NCBI GenBank assembly: GCA_947629645.1
Contig: CANREV010000020.1
Coordinates: 1 to 50,520, forward strand
DNA from: an uncultured Acetatifactor sp.
GTDB taxonomy: Bacteria; Bacillota; Clostridia; Lachnospirales; Lachnospiraceae
Reading direction: 5' to 3'
Length of the DNA: 50,520 nt
Positions 16,695 to 24,911 of the stretch are shown piece by piece. The position numbers and the translations under genes were made by a program. Within the stretch, counting starts at the first letter, position 1. Every line of letters begins with the position of its first letter. The notes under the pieces were generated by a model. That model had not been told where the DNA came from, did no database searches, and was given only the letters and a program-made list of their open reading frames with translations.

Positions 16695-17051
16695 TCAGAC
16701 CATTCTGGATTTTAACAAATATTTCAAAGAATCTGGTATTACACTTTTCCTTACAACATCTTCATTATCCATAAAAAAACGACCACTAAGTTCCTTTATT
16801 GCATCATCGATACTATCCACTAGCGCGCACGACTGTAACTGGCTCTTTCCAGCGTCATACTCACACTTAATGTATCTGTTGCTGCTCACTCCGTTAATAA
16901 GAGTCAGATCAAAAAGTAAGCTGGCTTTCTGCACCTGAATTTCATTTCCTATTTCTTCAAAAGAACCCAAAGGGCTCTCATATGATGTTGCAATAATAAG
17001 GAAATCATACGGTTCATTATTCAGTTTTAAAATTTTAAAATTATTCTTCAT
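16695..17051 (-). CDS. Hypothetical protein inserted between LysM genes (118 residues)
   Basis: I do not recognise this protein. It starts at the ATG at 17051 (MKNNFKILKLNNEPYDFLII) with AAGGAG seven bases upstream; the frame to 17093 lacks a ribosome site. It is soluble, with no signal peptide or membrane segment, and alternates beta-like stretches (ASLLFDLTLINGV) with a helical C terminus (VIPDSLKYLLKSRMV). Its size and composition recall small immunity or antitoxin proteins, but no toxin domain is adjacent, so this is only an impression. It sits inside a segment that interrupts the repeated intergenic cassette, which suggests recent insertion. No promoter of its own is obvious. Confidence 0.6.
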   Translation of the reverse strand: MKNNFKILKLNNEPYDFLIIATSYESPLGSFEEIGNEIQVQKASLLFDLTLINGVSSNRYIKCEYDAGKSQLQSCALVDSIDDAIKELSGRFFMDNEDVVRKSVIPDSLKYLLKSRMV

Positions 17052-17196
17052 AACAAATCTCCTTGCATTACCGCTCACCCATAAACGGGGCAAAATACTC
17101 CTTCAGCATCATTTGTTCGTATTTCAGAGCCGCTTTGAATTGATTTCACATATCATCTTTCATAACTGCCAGTCAATAATATCAGGCACTCGTTAA

Positions 17197-17382
17197 ACAG
17201 TCAATATGTATACCACATAAACTTTTGTTAAATACATGTGATCGGTTATTATTAACATTATAAAGCAGGCCGCCGCTTTCCTGCGGCAGCCTGCCTGATT
17301 GCCAAGACCTGATACCAGAGAAGAAATCAGACCGTTCTTTTCATGATCCGGTCCATCATCCCGAAACATTTGACTGATATTA
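17197..17382 (-). repeat. Intergenic cassette, second copy, proximal part
   Basis: About 185 bases matching 12585-12776, including the GC-rich hairpin and the bases up to the LysM stop codon. Together with 16493-16615 it rebuilds the cassette seen intact after copy 2. Confidence 0.75.
17265..17294 (-). terminator. GC-rich hairpin after LysM copy 3
   Basis: Identical in stem and loop to the hairpin at 12659-12688, lying about 90 bases after the stop of copy 3 on the minus strand. The T tail is short, so efficiency is uncertain. Confidence 0.55.
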
Positions 17383-19728
17383 TTATTTTACACGTACCTT
17401 CTGACCCGCATAGATATATTTCTGCTTTGCGATCTCAGGATTCAGATTCAGCACCGTCTTTAAGGACACGCCGTTTCTGCGGGCTATCTTATACAGACAA
17501 TCGCCCTTCTGCACCACAGCAAAGACTCCCCCGGCCTCTCCGTTTACCAGATCTGCCACAGTACGGCCCACCACGATGACCTGACCGGGATAAATAAGGT
17601 TCGGATTCTTGATCTGTGGATTCCATGACAACAGCTTGGACAGCGTGATCCCAAACCTTACGGCAATGGCGCTCAGAGTATCTCCCTTTACCACAATATA
17701 ATAAGAATCCCCATTTACAGACAGCATATCATTTGAGATACCATCTATATCCTCATTTTCTGTTATATCAATTTCATCGGTTGCATTGCTACTGTCTGCT
17801 ACGTTCTTATCTTCATAACTCGTATCACCCGCATCATAAACGTAATAGTTTTGGACTGCACGTTTTAAACTATTATCAACTGTCGTCCTAAATTCTATCA
17901 CAATGGTGTGCTGGCCGGGCTGGTTAAAACGAGCGAATGTCTCGCTCCTGATTGTTACTCTTGTGCTGCCTGCCTCAGATATGTAATCTCGTTCTGCTGC
18001 CAGCCTGACTCCATCAATATAAACATCCTGAAATTCATTGTATTCTCCAACAGACACAATTGTCTGGTCAGAAATCGAATCTGCACTGAAATCAGGTACA
18101 CGTTGTATAATTTCATATCCGGCATCCGTACAAGATTCCGCATTTACGCTTATATTATCTAATACTTTTAAAGCATATGTTTTTTGTTGCCCCCCATAAT
18201 CCACAGTAAATGTAAATTCTCCCGTTTCTTTGGAAATCCCATAAATTTTACCGCTTAGATCCATATTTAGTCCTGTCGGCAGATTCCCTGTAATCACGTT
18301 GTAAACTTCTTTTTCCATTCCATTTCTTACTTTTATCACCGAACAGTCATATTCATAGGGAACATATAAAACAGCATCCGGAATTTTTTCTAAAACATTA
18401 CTTTCTTTTTCACTATTCTCTGGTAATTCTCCGCAGACCGGTGTTGAGTATTCAGCTTCCATCCCGTTATAAGACGACACATACTCACCTTCAACTGCAA
18501 TAAGTCCCCGCACTTTGTACCAATATTTATGTCCTTTCTCTATATCACGATCTACATAAATCATCGAAGTATTTTGATCTTTTAATCCATCTACCGTTCC
18601 AGAATAAATTACAGTATATTCACCTGTTTCTGATGTACTCCGGCTGATCTCATATCCTGGGCTCGGACTTTGATTCGACCACAAAATTTCCAACGCATCG
18701 TTGTCAGGATCTGCCTGAACCGTAATATTCTCTATTGGCGGCTTTACATTTAAGACGATCTTTGCAGTAATAGGTTCAGGGTTGATACCATATAATGAAC
18801 ATGTTAAAAGATAACTTCCTACTGAAACATTCACAGTCAGGTCATCATTTACAGATCTAAGCGTTCCAGACTCTCCCATATTATTTTCTATTGTCCCAAC
18901 AATCAGGGCGCCAGCCTGTTCTTTATCGCTGCCTCCGGTAATTTTAACAGGTATCTTATATGATTCAGTCGGGTATGTTTCTAAAAATTCTTTGTCACTA
19001 TCATAACATAATTGAATATCATTAGAACTTTTATAATAATTTATCGAGTCTTTTGATATCCTTATCACAGGACGTATACCCATACTCCATGTATTGTAGA
19101 CATGGGAATAATTACCTACAATTCCCTCACTCCCCACCACAGCCGGACGAAGCATACCATAATTTAAATTATTGGGAGTTCTTGTCCAATAAGCACAGGT
19201 GTATTCGTCATAATTGTAAGCATTCGCATTGCCAACAAAACCGCTCATAGGTGTTGTAATTTCCGGCACCCTGAAGGAATAGTAATGTGCTCTCCGATTG
19301 CTCTGTTCCGGAAACCAGTTTTCAATTTCCTCAATGGACGGAACATATATTCTGTCATATGTTTCACTAACCGGAACAAAGGATTGACCTACTGCTGTAT
19401 TTGTAACCGTGGAAACTAAAATATCATTTTTTTCCTCTTCCGTAAAATATTTATCCAAAAAAGTATCACTATTGAGATATTCACGAAGATCACTATGTTC
19501 CCATGTCATTAAACTGGTATCAGATACTTCCTTGTCCCATCTACAACTTTCTAATATATAATCCTGCAGCAGTAATAAGGTATCCCCCTCATCAGCCAAT
19601 ACACGCCATCTTAATGGCATACATTGATATACAGAACCTTTCGAATCAATCCAAAAGCGATGACCGTCTAGCACACAATATCTGCTTCTTTCCCCATTTA
19701 ATTGATTTACAATATTCTCACTTAACAC
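17383..19728 (-). CDS. LysM surface protein copy 3, main part, out of frame with its signal peptide
   Basis: This is the body of the third paralogue. The only start codon in frame is a GTG at 19728 with no ribosome site, and the frame is open back to 19932, just past the G10 tract, so it is really the 3' part of a longer gene. Its N-terminal region (MPLRWRVLADEGDTLLLLQD ... YWTRTP ... GIRPVIRI) looks like a DUF6273-type domain, absent from copies 1 and 2. A fibronectin type III-like domain follows (about 340-425), then the shared Ig-like region (PDAVLYVPYEY ... GKIYGISKETGEFTF) and two LysM modules nearly identical to the other copies. With one extra G (or two fewer) in the tract, the full protein would be about 938 residues, secreted and wall-bound. 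Confidence 0.75.
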   Translation of the reverse strand: MLSENIVNQLNGERSRYCVLDGHRFWIDSKGSVYQCMPLRWRVLADEGDTLLLLQDYILESCRWDKEVSDTSLMTWEHSDLREYLNSDTFLDKYFTEEEKNDILVSTVTNTAVGQSFVPVSETYDRIYVPSIEEIENWFPEQSNRRAHYYSFRVPEITTPMSGFVGNANAYNYDEYTCAYWTRTPNNLNYGMLRPAVVGSEGIVGNYSHVYNTWSMGIRPVIRISKDSINYYKSSNDIQLCYDSDKEFLETYPTESYKIPVKITGGSDKEQAGALIVGTIENNMGESGTLRSVNDDLTVNVSVGSYLLTCSLYGINPEPITAKIVLNVKPPIENITVQADPDNDALEILWSNQSPSPGYEISRSTSETGEYTVIYSGTVDGLKDQNTSMIYVDRDIEKGHKYWYKVRGLIAVEGEYVSSYNGMEAEYSTPVCGELPENSEKESNVLEKIPDAVLYVPYEYDCSVIKVRNGMEKEVYNVITGNLPTGLNMDLSGKIYGISKETGEFTFTVDYGGQQKTYALKVLDNISVNAESCTDAGYEIIQRVPDFSADSISDQTIVSVGEYNEFQDVYIDGVRLAAERDYISEAGSTRVTIRSETFARFNQPGQHTIVIEFRTTVDNSLKRAVQNYYVYDAGDTSYEDKNVADSSNATDEIDITENEDIDGISNDMLSVNGDSYYIVVKGDTLSAIAVRFGITLSKLLSWNPQIKNPNLIYPGQVIVVGRTVADLVNGEAGGVFAVVQKGDCLYKIARRNGVSLKTVLNLNPEIAKQKYIYAGQKVRVK

Positions 19729-19868
19729 CTTCTTATATACTATTGATCCAAAATATATACAATCACCAAATTGAAAAGTTCCATTTAAGTCATAGGTGGA
19801 TAAAGCATATGGCTCAGAAGCCGCCTGATAATCAGCTGTACTGATATAAAATATATGGCCGCCAATTT

Positions 19869-20198
19869 CTACACTGTCATTAATCGAAGTAAAATTGTAT
19901 GTTGCTTCCCCCCCCCCAAGAAAAAGCGAACTTCATATGGAAGTGAGAAAGAATTTTCCGGTATGTGGATGGTATAACTTCCGTCTGAATCAAAATAATC
20001 ATCCGCAATGTCATTTCCTGTTACATCTTTCGTTGCGATACGCATATTGCCATTCCCAGCGTCAATAGTGACCTCCGCAATTGAACTTAAATTAGTTTCC
20101 AAATCAAATACTTCATCAGCTCTCACAGGCAAAACCGGCATGATCATTAACATTACCAGTAAAAAAGCTAATGAATACTTAAAAAAATTTTTTTTCAT
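19869..20198 (-). CDS. Signal-peptide end of LysM copy 3, cut short by the G10 tract
   Basis: This frame gives a 109-residue product: a clear signal peptide (MKKNFFKYSLAFLLVMLMIM, cleavage probably after PVRA), a short region matching the N terminus of the other LysM proteins (DGSYTIHIPENSFSLPYEVRF), then three glycines and a frameshifted tail ending LLRLMTV. The ATG at 20198 has AGAGGAG upstream; the frame to 20231 lacks such a site. As sequenced it would be a secreted stub without wall-binding modules. If the tract has 11 G, this is the start of the full-length protein. No promoter like those of copies 1 and 2 was found in the 180 bases upstream. Confidence 0.75.
   Translation of the reverse strand: MKKNFFKYSLAFLLVMLMIMPVLPVRADEVFDLETNLSSIAEVTIDAGNGNMRIATKDVTGNDIADDYFDSDGSYTIHIPENSFSLPYEVRFFLGGGKQHTILLRLMTV
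19908..19917 (-). repeat. G10 homopolymer in LysM copy 3 (candidate phase-variation switch)
   Basis: Ten consecutive G on the coding strand, between codons for ...RFFL and EATYNF. With ten G the upstream frame runs into a stop at 19869. With 8 or 11 G the two halves join in frame, giving LPYEVRF-Gly-rich-EATYNF, which aligns with FPYEVQFACGEEVTNEWF of copies 1 and 2. Such tracts change length by strand slippage in phase-variable surface genes. A sequencing miscount is the main alternative. Confidence 0.85.
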
Positions 20199-20377
20199 AT
20201 TTTTAATCTCCTCTCTTCTGTGATGCGGCATTTGTAAATAAAAAAGTTTTTATCCCATAATTAACCACACCTGTTTCATTTTGACAGTAACTGACATTGT
20301 ATGTGATCTGTGGATGCCCTCTGACTCTGACACAGTTCTACAATAAATATAAATACGTCAATATTCCAACCATATAA

Positions 20378-23317
20378 TCATCCGTCCATCTCCTGCGCCA
20401 TATTCACCAGATCCTGCAACGAGTAGATGGGACTCTGCCGCAGCGTACCCGCCCCATCGTCAAAGATGAACATACCGTCCAGCACATCGCACAGATCCGG
20501 CAGATACGCCAGCGTCTCAAAATCCTCATCCAGCAGGAGAGCGAACCGTCCGCCCTCCGCGTTGACATATTCCGTCAAAAGACAGTCGTCCAGAGGCGTA
20601 ACGTAAGTCAGATAGGAATCTTCCTCCAAAACAGCTTCCAGTTTACCCGATTCCAGATCATAGACCTGCGGGGCCTCGTGCAGGGAAGAAACAATCCGGT
20701 ACTGATCGGTAAAAAATTCCTCATACAGATCTTTTTCGGGCCGTTCTCCCACCGTCTCGGACAACAGGGAACCGTCCGATGCGCTGTAGCGCCGCCTTGT
20801 CCCATCATACCAAGTCACCTCCAGATAAGACCCTTCCCCGTCTCTGCAAAACTGCTGATCATAGATTTCCCCGGCGTCCGGCAGCGTTACCCGAACCGTC
20901 ATCCGCCCCATATTGTCATAGATCGTAAATCCTTCATAATTAAAAAGCATCATTGTCTTTTTGTCCTGACTGACACGCGCCTCGTCATGGAGATCTCTGG
21001 GATCATAATTCCAAAGTCTGGCGTCTGTGTGGCCTTCCAGTCTCAAGATCCGCAAAGACGGTTCGCTGCGATTCGCGACCACGGCGGTCTGTGCGGCCAG
21101 CGCGACAAAATCACAGTGTTCCCCGCATTGTTCAAAAGACATGAAATGCGCGCCTCTGTCATAAAAAGAAAAGCAATTATCATCCGTTGCCACCAGCGTG
21201 TAGTCCCCGTATCCCGAAAAGCCGGTAATGTTTCTGCTTTCCGTATATGCCTGTTCCGTCTGCGCAAAGGTTTCCGGATCCACCTTCACCAGCGTGTTGT
21301 CATTCGCCAGATAAATACCGTTTTCATCCGCCTGCAGCACATACGGGCTGCCCGACTGCGCTTCTCCCAACAGACTTTTGCTCTGCGTATCGATCAGTCC
21401 GAATACCGATCCCGACCCTGCGCAGGCCGTGTACGCAAAATATTTTCCGCTAAAGCCCCCCGCAAAAGAATCATAGTCGGACTCTTCACAGACGATCAGA
21501 TCCCCGTCCGGCGACTCCAGATCATAAATCATGATCTCCCCGTTTGCAAAGCTGACCGCCAGTAAAGTGCCATCTTCGTTAAGAGCAAAAATATCCTGGT
21601 CCGGATCCGCGAAAATATCGTTTGCGACCGTATGCAGGCTCTGTCCTCCAAACGAACATTCGCACAGCTTTTCCCCATCCGACACACGGTAAACGACCGC
21701 TTTCTCCCCGTCCCTGTCCACAGCCGCCACACGCGTTCCGTCCCCGGAAAGGGCAAGAGACGTTGCAGGTCCGCCCGTCCAGCGCACTGTCTTATCGTTC
21801 AGATCATACAAAGAAACCCCCTGCTCTCCCGCGTAGACCACGCTGTCCTCATCGGGAAAGAACGCGTCCGCCATCGCCGATTCCCGCATTCTGAGGCTGC
21901 CGGTCAGCTCCAGCGTTTCCGTGTCATATATGGCGGTTTCATAGGCGTACACCGCCGCAAAACGGGAACCATCGGGAGATGTTGTCACTTTAAACGGCGC
22001 GGCCGGCAGCGAAATCACGGAAACAGCCTGAAATTTTTCGGACAAGTCATAGACGCCCAGCGCGTCCGTCAGCGCTTTCTGGGCCTGGGCCGTTACGGGC
22101 GCCTCCAAAATACTGTCCCCTTCCGGGATCGCCCTGAGCGCCATCTCAACCGCTCCCGGGACGTCTCCTTTCTCCAGCGCATTGGCGGAATATTCCGCCA
22201 GCGCCAGCGCCTGCTGACGCTGTTCCATCTGTTTTAATCCCACAAATGCACAGCTTCCGCCGCCCACAAAAACAAGCGACATCACTGCCGCGAACGTACC
22301 CATACGCCTTTTATGGCGCAGCACTCTTTTATCTCTTTTATGAAGCAGCAGAAAATCCGCGAGCATTTCCTCCGCGGACTGATACCTCATGGCGGGGTCC
22401 GGTTCCATCGCCTTCCGAATGATCTCCGAGACCGCAGGGCTGCACACTTCACTCCCCAGAGGAATTACCTCTCTCGCGTCCTGCGCAGGACGCTGCCCCG
22501 ACAGCATATGATAGAGCGTTGCGCCCAGGCTGTATAAATCCGAGCGCACATCTAACAGGATCCCCTTTTTTTTGCCGGAAGTCTTTACGCCCGCAGACTC
22601 TTTTGTATTGATACCGACACGCGCTCCGGTACTATCCGCGATGGTGGCATCGGTGTCTGTGACTGTGGCCTCCCCGTCCACGGCTGTAACGTCCTCCGGG
22701 TCGGTCAGCGTGCGGTCCTCCCCGCTTTTCGTGCCTGTAACTGTTTTCACTGTCGCGGGCCGATTTTGACTGATATAGTCCGCGCCGTAATGTTCCGGCG
22801 ATGCGTACCCTCTGCTAAAGCCCACTTTTACGGCGCCGTCTTCTCCCAGTGCAAGGGCGATATTATAATCGATCAGGCAGATATCCCCGTTGGGCCGCAG
22901 CATGATATTAGCCGGTTTAATGTCTCCGTGAAGGATTCCGTGAGGCGGACTGCCGTGAAGATAACTGAGCGCTTCCAAAAGCTGACAGGCCCATTTTACG
23001 ATCTGCGGCTGGTCAGGCCTTGTCCCCCTGGCCAACAGCTTATCCAGGCTCTCGCCCTCGATATAATCCATTACGGTATAGACAGTACCGTCTTCTTCCA
23101 CAAAATCATAGACTTGGGGAATATAGGTGTGACTGAGGTCTTTCAGCATATCTACCTCGCGGCGCAGCATATCCTGCCCTATGCTAAGCCTTCGTTTATC
23201 CGCTTTCAGCACCACCTGTTTCTCCAGCCTCAGATGGCGTCCCAAATAGACGATTCCGCCTCCTCCGGCGCCTATCTGCTTTTCAATTTCATATAATCCG
23301 GCTATTATCTGTGACAT
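20378..23317 (-). CDS. Membrane Ser/Thr protein kinase with C-terminal beta-propeller-like domain
   Basis: This 979-residue protein has a Hanks-type kinase domain (about 10-330), one membrane helix (about 345-365, FAAVMSLVFVGGGSCAFVGL), a short helical stretch, and a long C-terminal region with repeated WD40/YVTN-like strands that should face outside. The kinase has a glycine loop GAGGGGIV, Lys38 in VVLK and the catalytic HGDIKPANI. The magnesium motif is DYN instead of DFG, and HRD is HGD. After SPEHYG an unusual insert of about 65 residues, rich in Thr, Asp and Ser, comes before DVRSDLYSLG. The ATG at 23317 has GGAG six bases upstream and is preferred to 23329. Its neighbours (PP2C phosphatase, FHA protein) suggest a phosphosignalling circuit tied to the Tad pilus. 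It probably phosphorylates itself and the FHA or pilus proteins; that is inference. Confidence 0.88.
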   Translation of the reverse strand: MSQIIAGLYEIEKQIGAGGGGIVYLGRHLRLEKQVVLKADKRRLSIGQDMLRREVDMLKDLSHTYIPQVYDFVEEDGTVYTVMDYIEGESLDKLLARGTRPDQPQIVKWACQLLEALSYLHGSPPHGILHGDIKPANIMLRPNGDICLIDYNIALALGEDGAVKVGFSRGYASPEHYGADYISQNRPATVKTVTGTKSGEDRTLTDPEDVTAVDGEATVTDTDATIADSTGARVGINTKESAGVKTSGKKKGILLDVRSDLYSLGATLYHMLSGQRPAQDAREVIPLGSEVCSPAVSEIIRKAMEPDPAMRYQSAEEMLADFLLLHKRDKRVLRHKRRMGTFAAVMSLVFVGGGSCAFVGLKQMEQRQQALALAEYSANALEKGDVPGAVEMALRAIPEGDSILEAPVTAQAQKALTDALGVYDLSEKFQAVSVISLPAAPFKVTTSPDGSRFAAVYAYETAIYDTETLELTGSLRMRESAMADAFFPDEDSVVYAGEQGVSLYDLNDKTVRWTGGPATSLALSGDGTRVAAVDRDGEKAVVYRVSDGEKLCECSFGGQSLHTVANDIFADPDQDIFALNEDGTLLAVSFANGEIMIYDLESPDGDLIVCEESDYDSFAGGFSGKYFAYTACAGSGSVFGLIDTQSKSLLGEAQSGSPYVLQADENGIYLANDNTLVKVDPETFAQTEQAYTESRNITGFSGYGDYTLVATDDNCFSFYDRGAHFMSFEQCGEHCDFVALAAQTAVVANRSEPSLRILRLEGHTDARLWNYDPRDLHDEARVSQDKKTMMLFNYEGFTIYDNMGRMTVRVTLPDAGEIYDQQFCRDGEGSYLEVTWYDGTRRRYSASDGSLLSETVGERPEKDLYEEFFTDQYRIVSSLHEAPQVYDLESGKLEAVLEEDSYLTYVTPLDDCLLTEYVNAEGGRFALLLDEDFETLAYLPDLCDVLDGMFIFDDGAGTLRQSPIYSLQDLVNMAQEMDG

Positions 23318-23349
23318 ATTCATCTCCATTCCGGAGCGCTTGCGGGCGC

Positions 23350-23373
23350 ATCAGTGTGATTTTTCACACTGAT
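23350..23373 (-). other. Ten-base perfect palindromic hairpin upstream of the kinase gene
   Basis: ATCAGTGTGA and TCACACTGAT pair perfectly around TTTT, between the small membrane protein gene and the kinase start. It has no T tail, so it is not a normal terminator. It may be an operator or an RNA stem that sets the ratio of the two products. The bases ATCTCCATTCCGG are repeated directly on both sides of it. Confidence 0.5.
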
Positions 23374-23439
23374 CTCCATTCCGGGCAAACACTCTCTGAC
23401 AACCCTGCTTCTTTTGGAAACAACGCGCACCCTGACGCG

Positions 23440-23604
23440 TCATTTCTGACTGATGGAGGGTTTTCCGTACTCTTTTTCCAGCTGCTCTTTCAAACGGTGT
23501 CCGCTGAGTACAAAAACCACAATGCCTGTCACGGTCGCGATCACCGCGGCTGCCATTGCCGCAATGCCTCCGTATAATAATAATTCGCTTCCTGTAAACC
23601 TCAA
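23440..23604 (-). CDS. Small single-pass membrane protein (54 residues)
   Basis: The protein reads RFTGSELLLYGGIAAMAAA, then one membrane helix (IATVTGIVVFVL) and a charged tail RLKEQLEKEYGKPS. The best start is the TTG at 23604, which has GGAGG nine bases upstream; the frame reaches 23685 without a better site. It lies 122 bases upstream of the kinase gene on the same strand and probably shares its transcript. I recognise it only as the kind of small membrane protein found next to kinase/FHA clusters in Lachnospiraceae. A role as a kinase partner or regulator is possible but not shown. Confidence 0.65.
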   Translation of the reverse strand: MRFTGSELLLYGGIAAMAAAVIATVTGIVVFVLSGHRLKEQLEKEYGKPSISQK

Positions 23605-23634
23605 CCGATCATACCTCCAAATTCTCTGCGTTTC

Positions 23635-23685
23635 TTTACATTCCGCCAAAAATTGACTATAATAAACTGGTATAATGAAAAACAA
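23635..23685. promoter_or_regulatory. Overlapping opposed promoters between the kinase operon and the prepilin-peptidase-like gene
   Basis: On the plus strand TTTACA (23635-23640), 17 bases and TATAAT (23658-23663) drive the gene at 23703. On the minus strand TTGTTT (23680-23685), 18 bases and TATAGT (23656-23661) drive the small membrane protein and kinase. The two -10 elements overlap, so the two directions should compete for RNA polymerase. Confidence 0.55.
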
Positions 23686-23702
23686 AAGAAAGGACGATTA
23701 TC

Positions 23703-24176
23703 ATGCTTTTACTGATCCGCGTTACCATCTGCGCATCCTTTTACGTCATCGGCGCATACGCCACAACGGATATCCTGCGGCTTTTAAAAAACAATCCCGT
23801 TTCAGTGGGAAATTCCCAATGTTTCTGCGAATCCTGCGGCTGTAAGCTCACCCTGCGCCAGCAGATCCCGATCTTTTCCTATCTTTTCAGCCGCGGCACC
23901 TGCACAAACTGCGGGCACCCTATCTCTCCGGGCAACTTTATACTGGAGCTTCTGTTCACCACAGTATTTACCGCCGCCGCCATCATAACAGATTTTCGCT
24001 CTATAGTCTGGCCGATCTGCATCGTCTTTTACGAATCTGTCAAGCTCCTCTGCGTACTGATTGCCGGAAAACGGGGAAAAGCACTGGCGAAAGGTCTGGT
24101 CTGCTCTTTGCTCGGCAACTGCGTCAACTTTTCTCTGGTAGGCGCCCTGTTCTATTTTCACAGCCTACTCTGCTAA
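23703..24176 (+). CDS. Stand-alone N-terminal domain of type IV prepilin peptidase
   Basis: This 157-residue membrane protein contains the four-cysteine motif of the prepilin peptidase N-terminal (A24_N, methylase-type) domain: CESCGCKLTLRQQIPIFSYL, then CTNCGHPIS, flanked by an N-terminal helix and two or three later helices. The catalytic aspartates of the peptidase domain (D...GxGD) are missing; the A24 peptidase gene at 27874-28539 has them but lacks this domain. Together they may make up one split enzyme, or this may be a relic. The ATG at 23703 follows AAAGGA. It is the only plus-strand gene inside the pilus/signalling block and overlaps the 3' end of the phosphatase gene by 12 bases. 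Confidence 0.7.
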   Translation: MLLLIRVTICASFYVIGAYATTDILRLLKNNPVSVGNSQCFCESCGCKLTLRQQIPIFSYLFSRGTCTNCGHPISPGNFILELLFTTVFTAAAIITDFRSIVWPICIVFYESVKLLCVLIAGKRGKALAKGLVCSLLGNCVNFSLVGALFYFHSLLC

Positions 24177-24890
24177 CGCAAGGCAGACGGAAATATTGTC
24201 TTTCTCGCCTCTCTGCATCATGGTTTGGACCAGATTGGCGCAAAGGCGGTTCAGATCATCCTGACAGCGTCTGTTGTCCAACGCTTCCAGATCCTGCGGC
24301 AGGAGATGATGATACAAGCCGTCTGAACAGACGATAAAAAGATCCGCTTTTTCCACAGTTCCCTCCAAAGCCTGGAACCACAGCTGTTCCTGTTTTCCCA
24401 CATAATTATTCAGATATGCTTTCATTTTCCCGTTTGTCAGCCTGGCAACGCTGTTGTCCGTGGTCAGCTGTTCCAAAAAATTCTCCCGATACCGATAAAC
24501 CCTGCTGTCCCCCACATGTATAATATAGTACCGCCTTTGCACTAACAGAAGAAGCGACATGGTAGACCCTGTCTTTACGTTATGTTCCGCGCGCCAGCGG
24601 CACAATTCCTCATTCCAGCTTTCCGCCGCGTCCTTCAGATGGGAAAACAATATCGCGGGCTCCGTCTTTCCTATATCCACCCAGGAAATCAGATTTTCAA
24701 ACCATTCTTTCATATGATCCGTCAAAAGCGAAGAAGCGATCTCACCGTGTTCCAGTCCGCCTATGCCATCGCATACGGCAAACAATCCGATCGACTCCCC
24801 GCCCTGGTCGAACCTCATACAGCACACCCTGTCCTGATTGCTCTCCCTGACGCTGCCGATATCCGATGCGCATCCTTCTACGATCTTCAT
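24165..24890 (-). CDS. PP2C-family Ser/Thr protein phosphatase
   Basis: This 241-residue protein is a single PP2C/PPM domain that should remove phosphate added by the kinase encoded downstream. The metal-binding and signature motifs are intact: SDIGSVRESNQDR, VCDGIGGLEHGE, GSTMSLLLL, HVGDSRVYRYR, VCSDGLYHHL and EKDNISVCLAL. No membrane segment or signal peptide is present, so it is cytoplasmic. The ATG at 24890 has AGGGGT eight bases upstream, and it follows the FHA gene by 21 bases in the same operon. The 3' end overlaps the convergent prepilin-peptidase-like gene. Confidence 0.93.
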   Translation of the reverse strand: MKIVEGCASDIGSVRESNQDRVCCMRFDQGGESIGLFAVCDGIGGLEHGEIASSLLTDHMKEWFENLISWVDIGKTEPAILFSHLKDAAESWNEELCRWRAEHNVKTGSTMSLLLLVQRRYYIIHVGDSRVYRYRENFLEQLTTDNSVARLTNGKMKAYLNNYVGKQEQLWFQALEGTVEKADLFIVCSDGLYHHLLPQDLEALDNRRCQDDLNRLCANLVQTMMQRGEKDNISVCLALAE

Positions 24891-24911
24891 ACACTCATAC
24901 CCCTGCTTTAT

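Noticed and set aside
12465..17382. The repeated intergenic segments as a CRISPR array or insertion sequence
   Set aside because: Only two long copies, no short regularly spaced repeats, no transposase and no terminal inverted repeats; they are duplicated with the LysM genes.
20678..22237. Long plus-strand frames (295 and 201 residues) over the kinase gene
   Set aside because: They lie antisense to a continuous gene with kinase and propeller-like domains; composition is rich in Arg/His/Pro and no start signal precedes them.
23653..23676. TTGACT followed by TATAAT (23671-23676) as the promoter of the gene at 23703
   Set aside because: The spacer is only 12 bases. The TTTACA/TATAAT pair just upstream has a 17-base spacer and is preferred.
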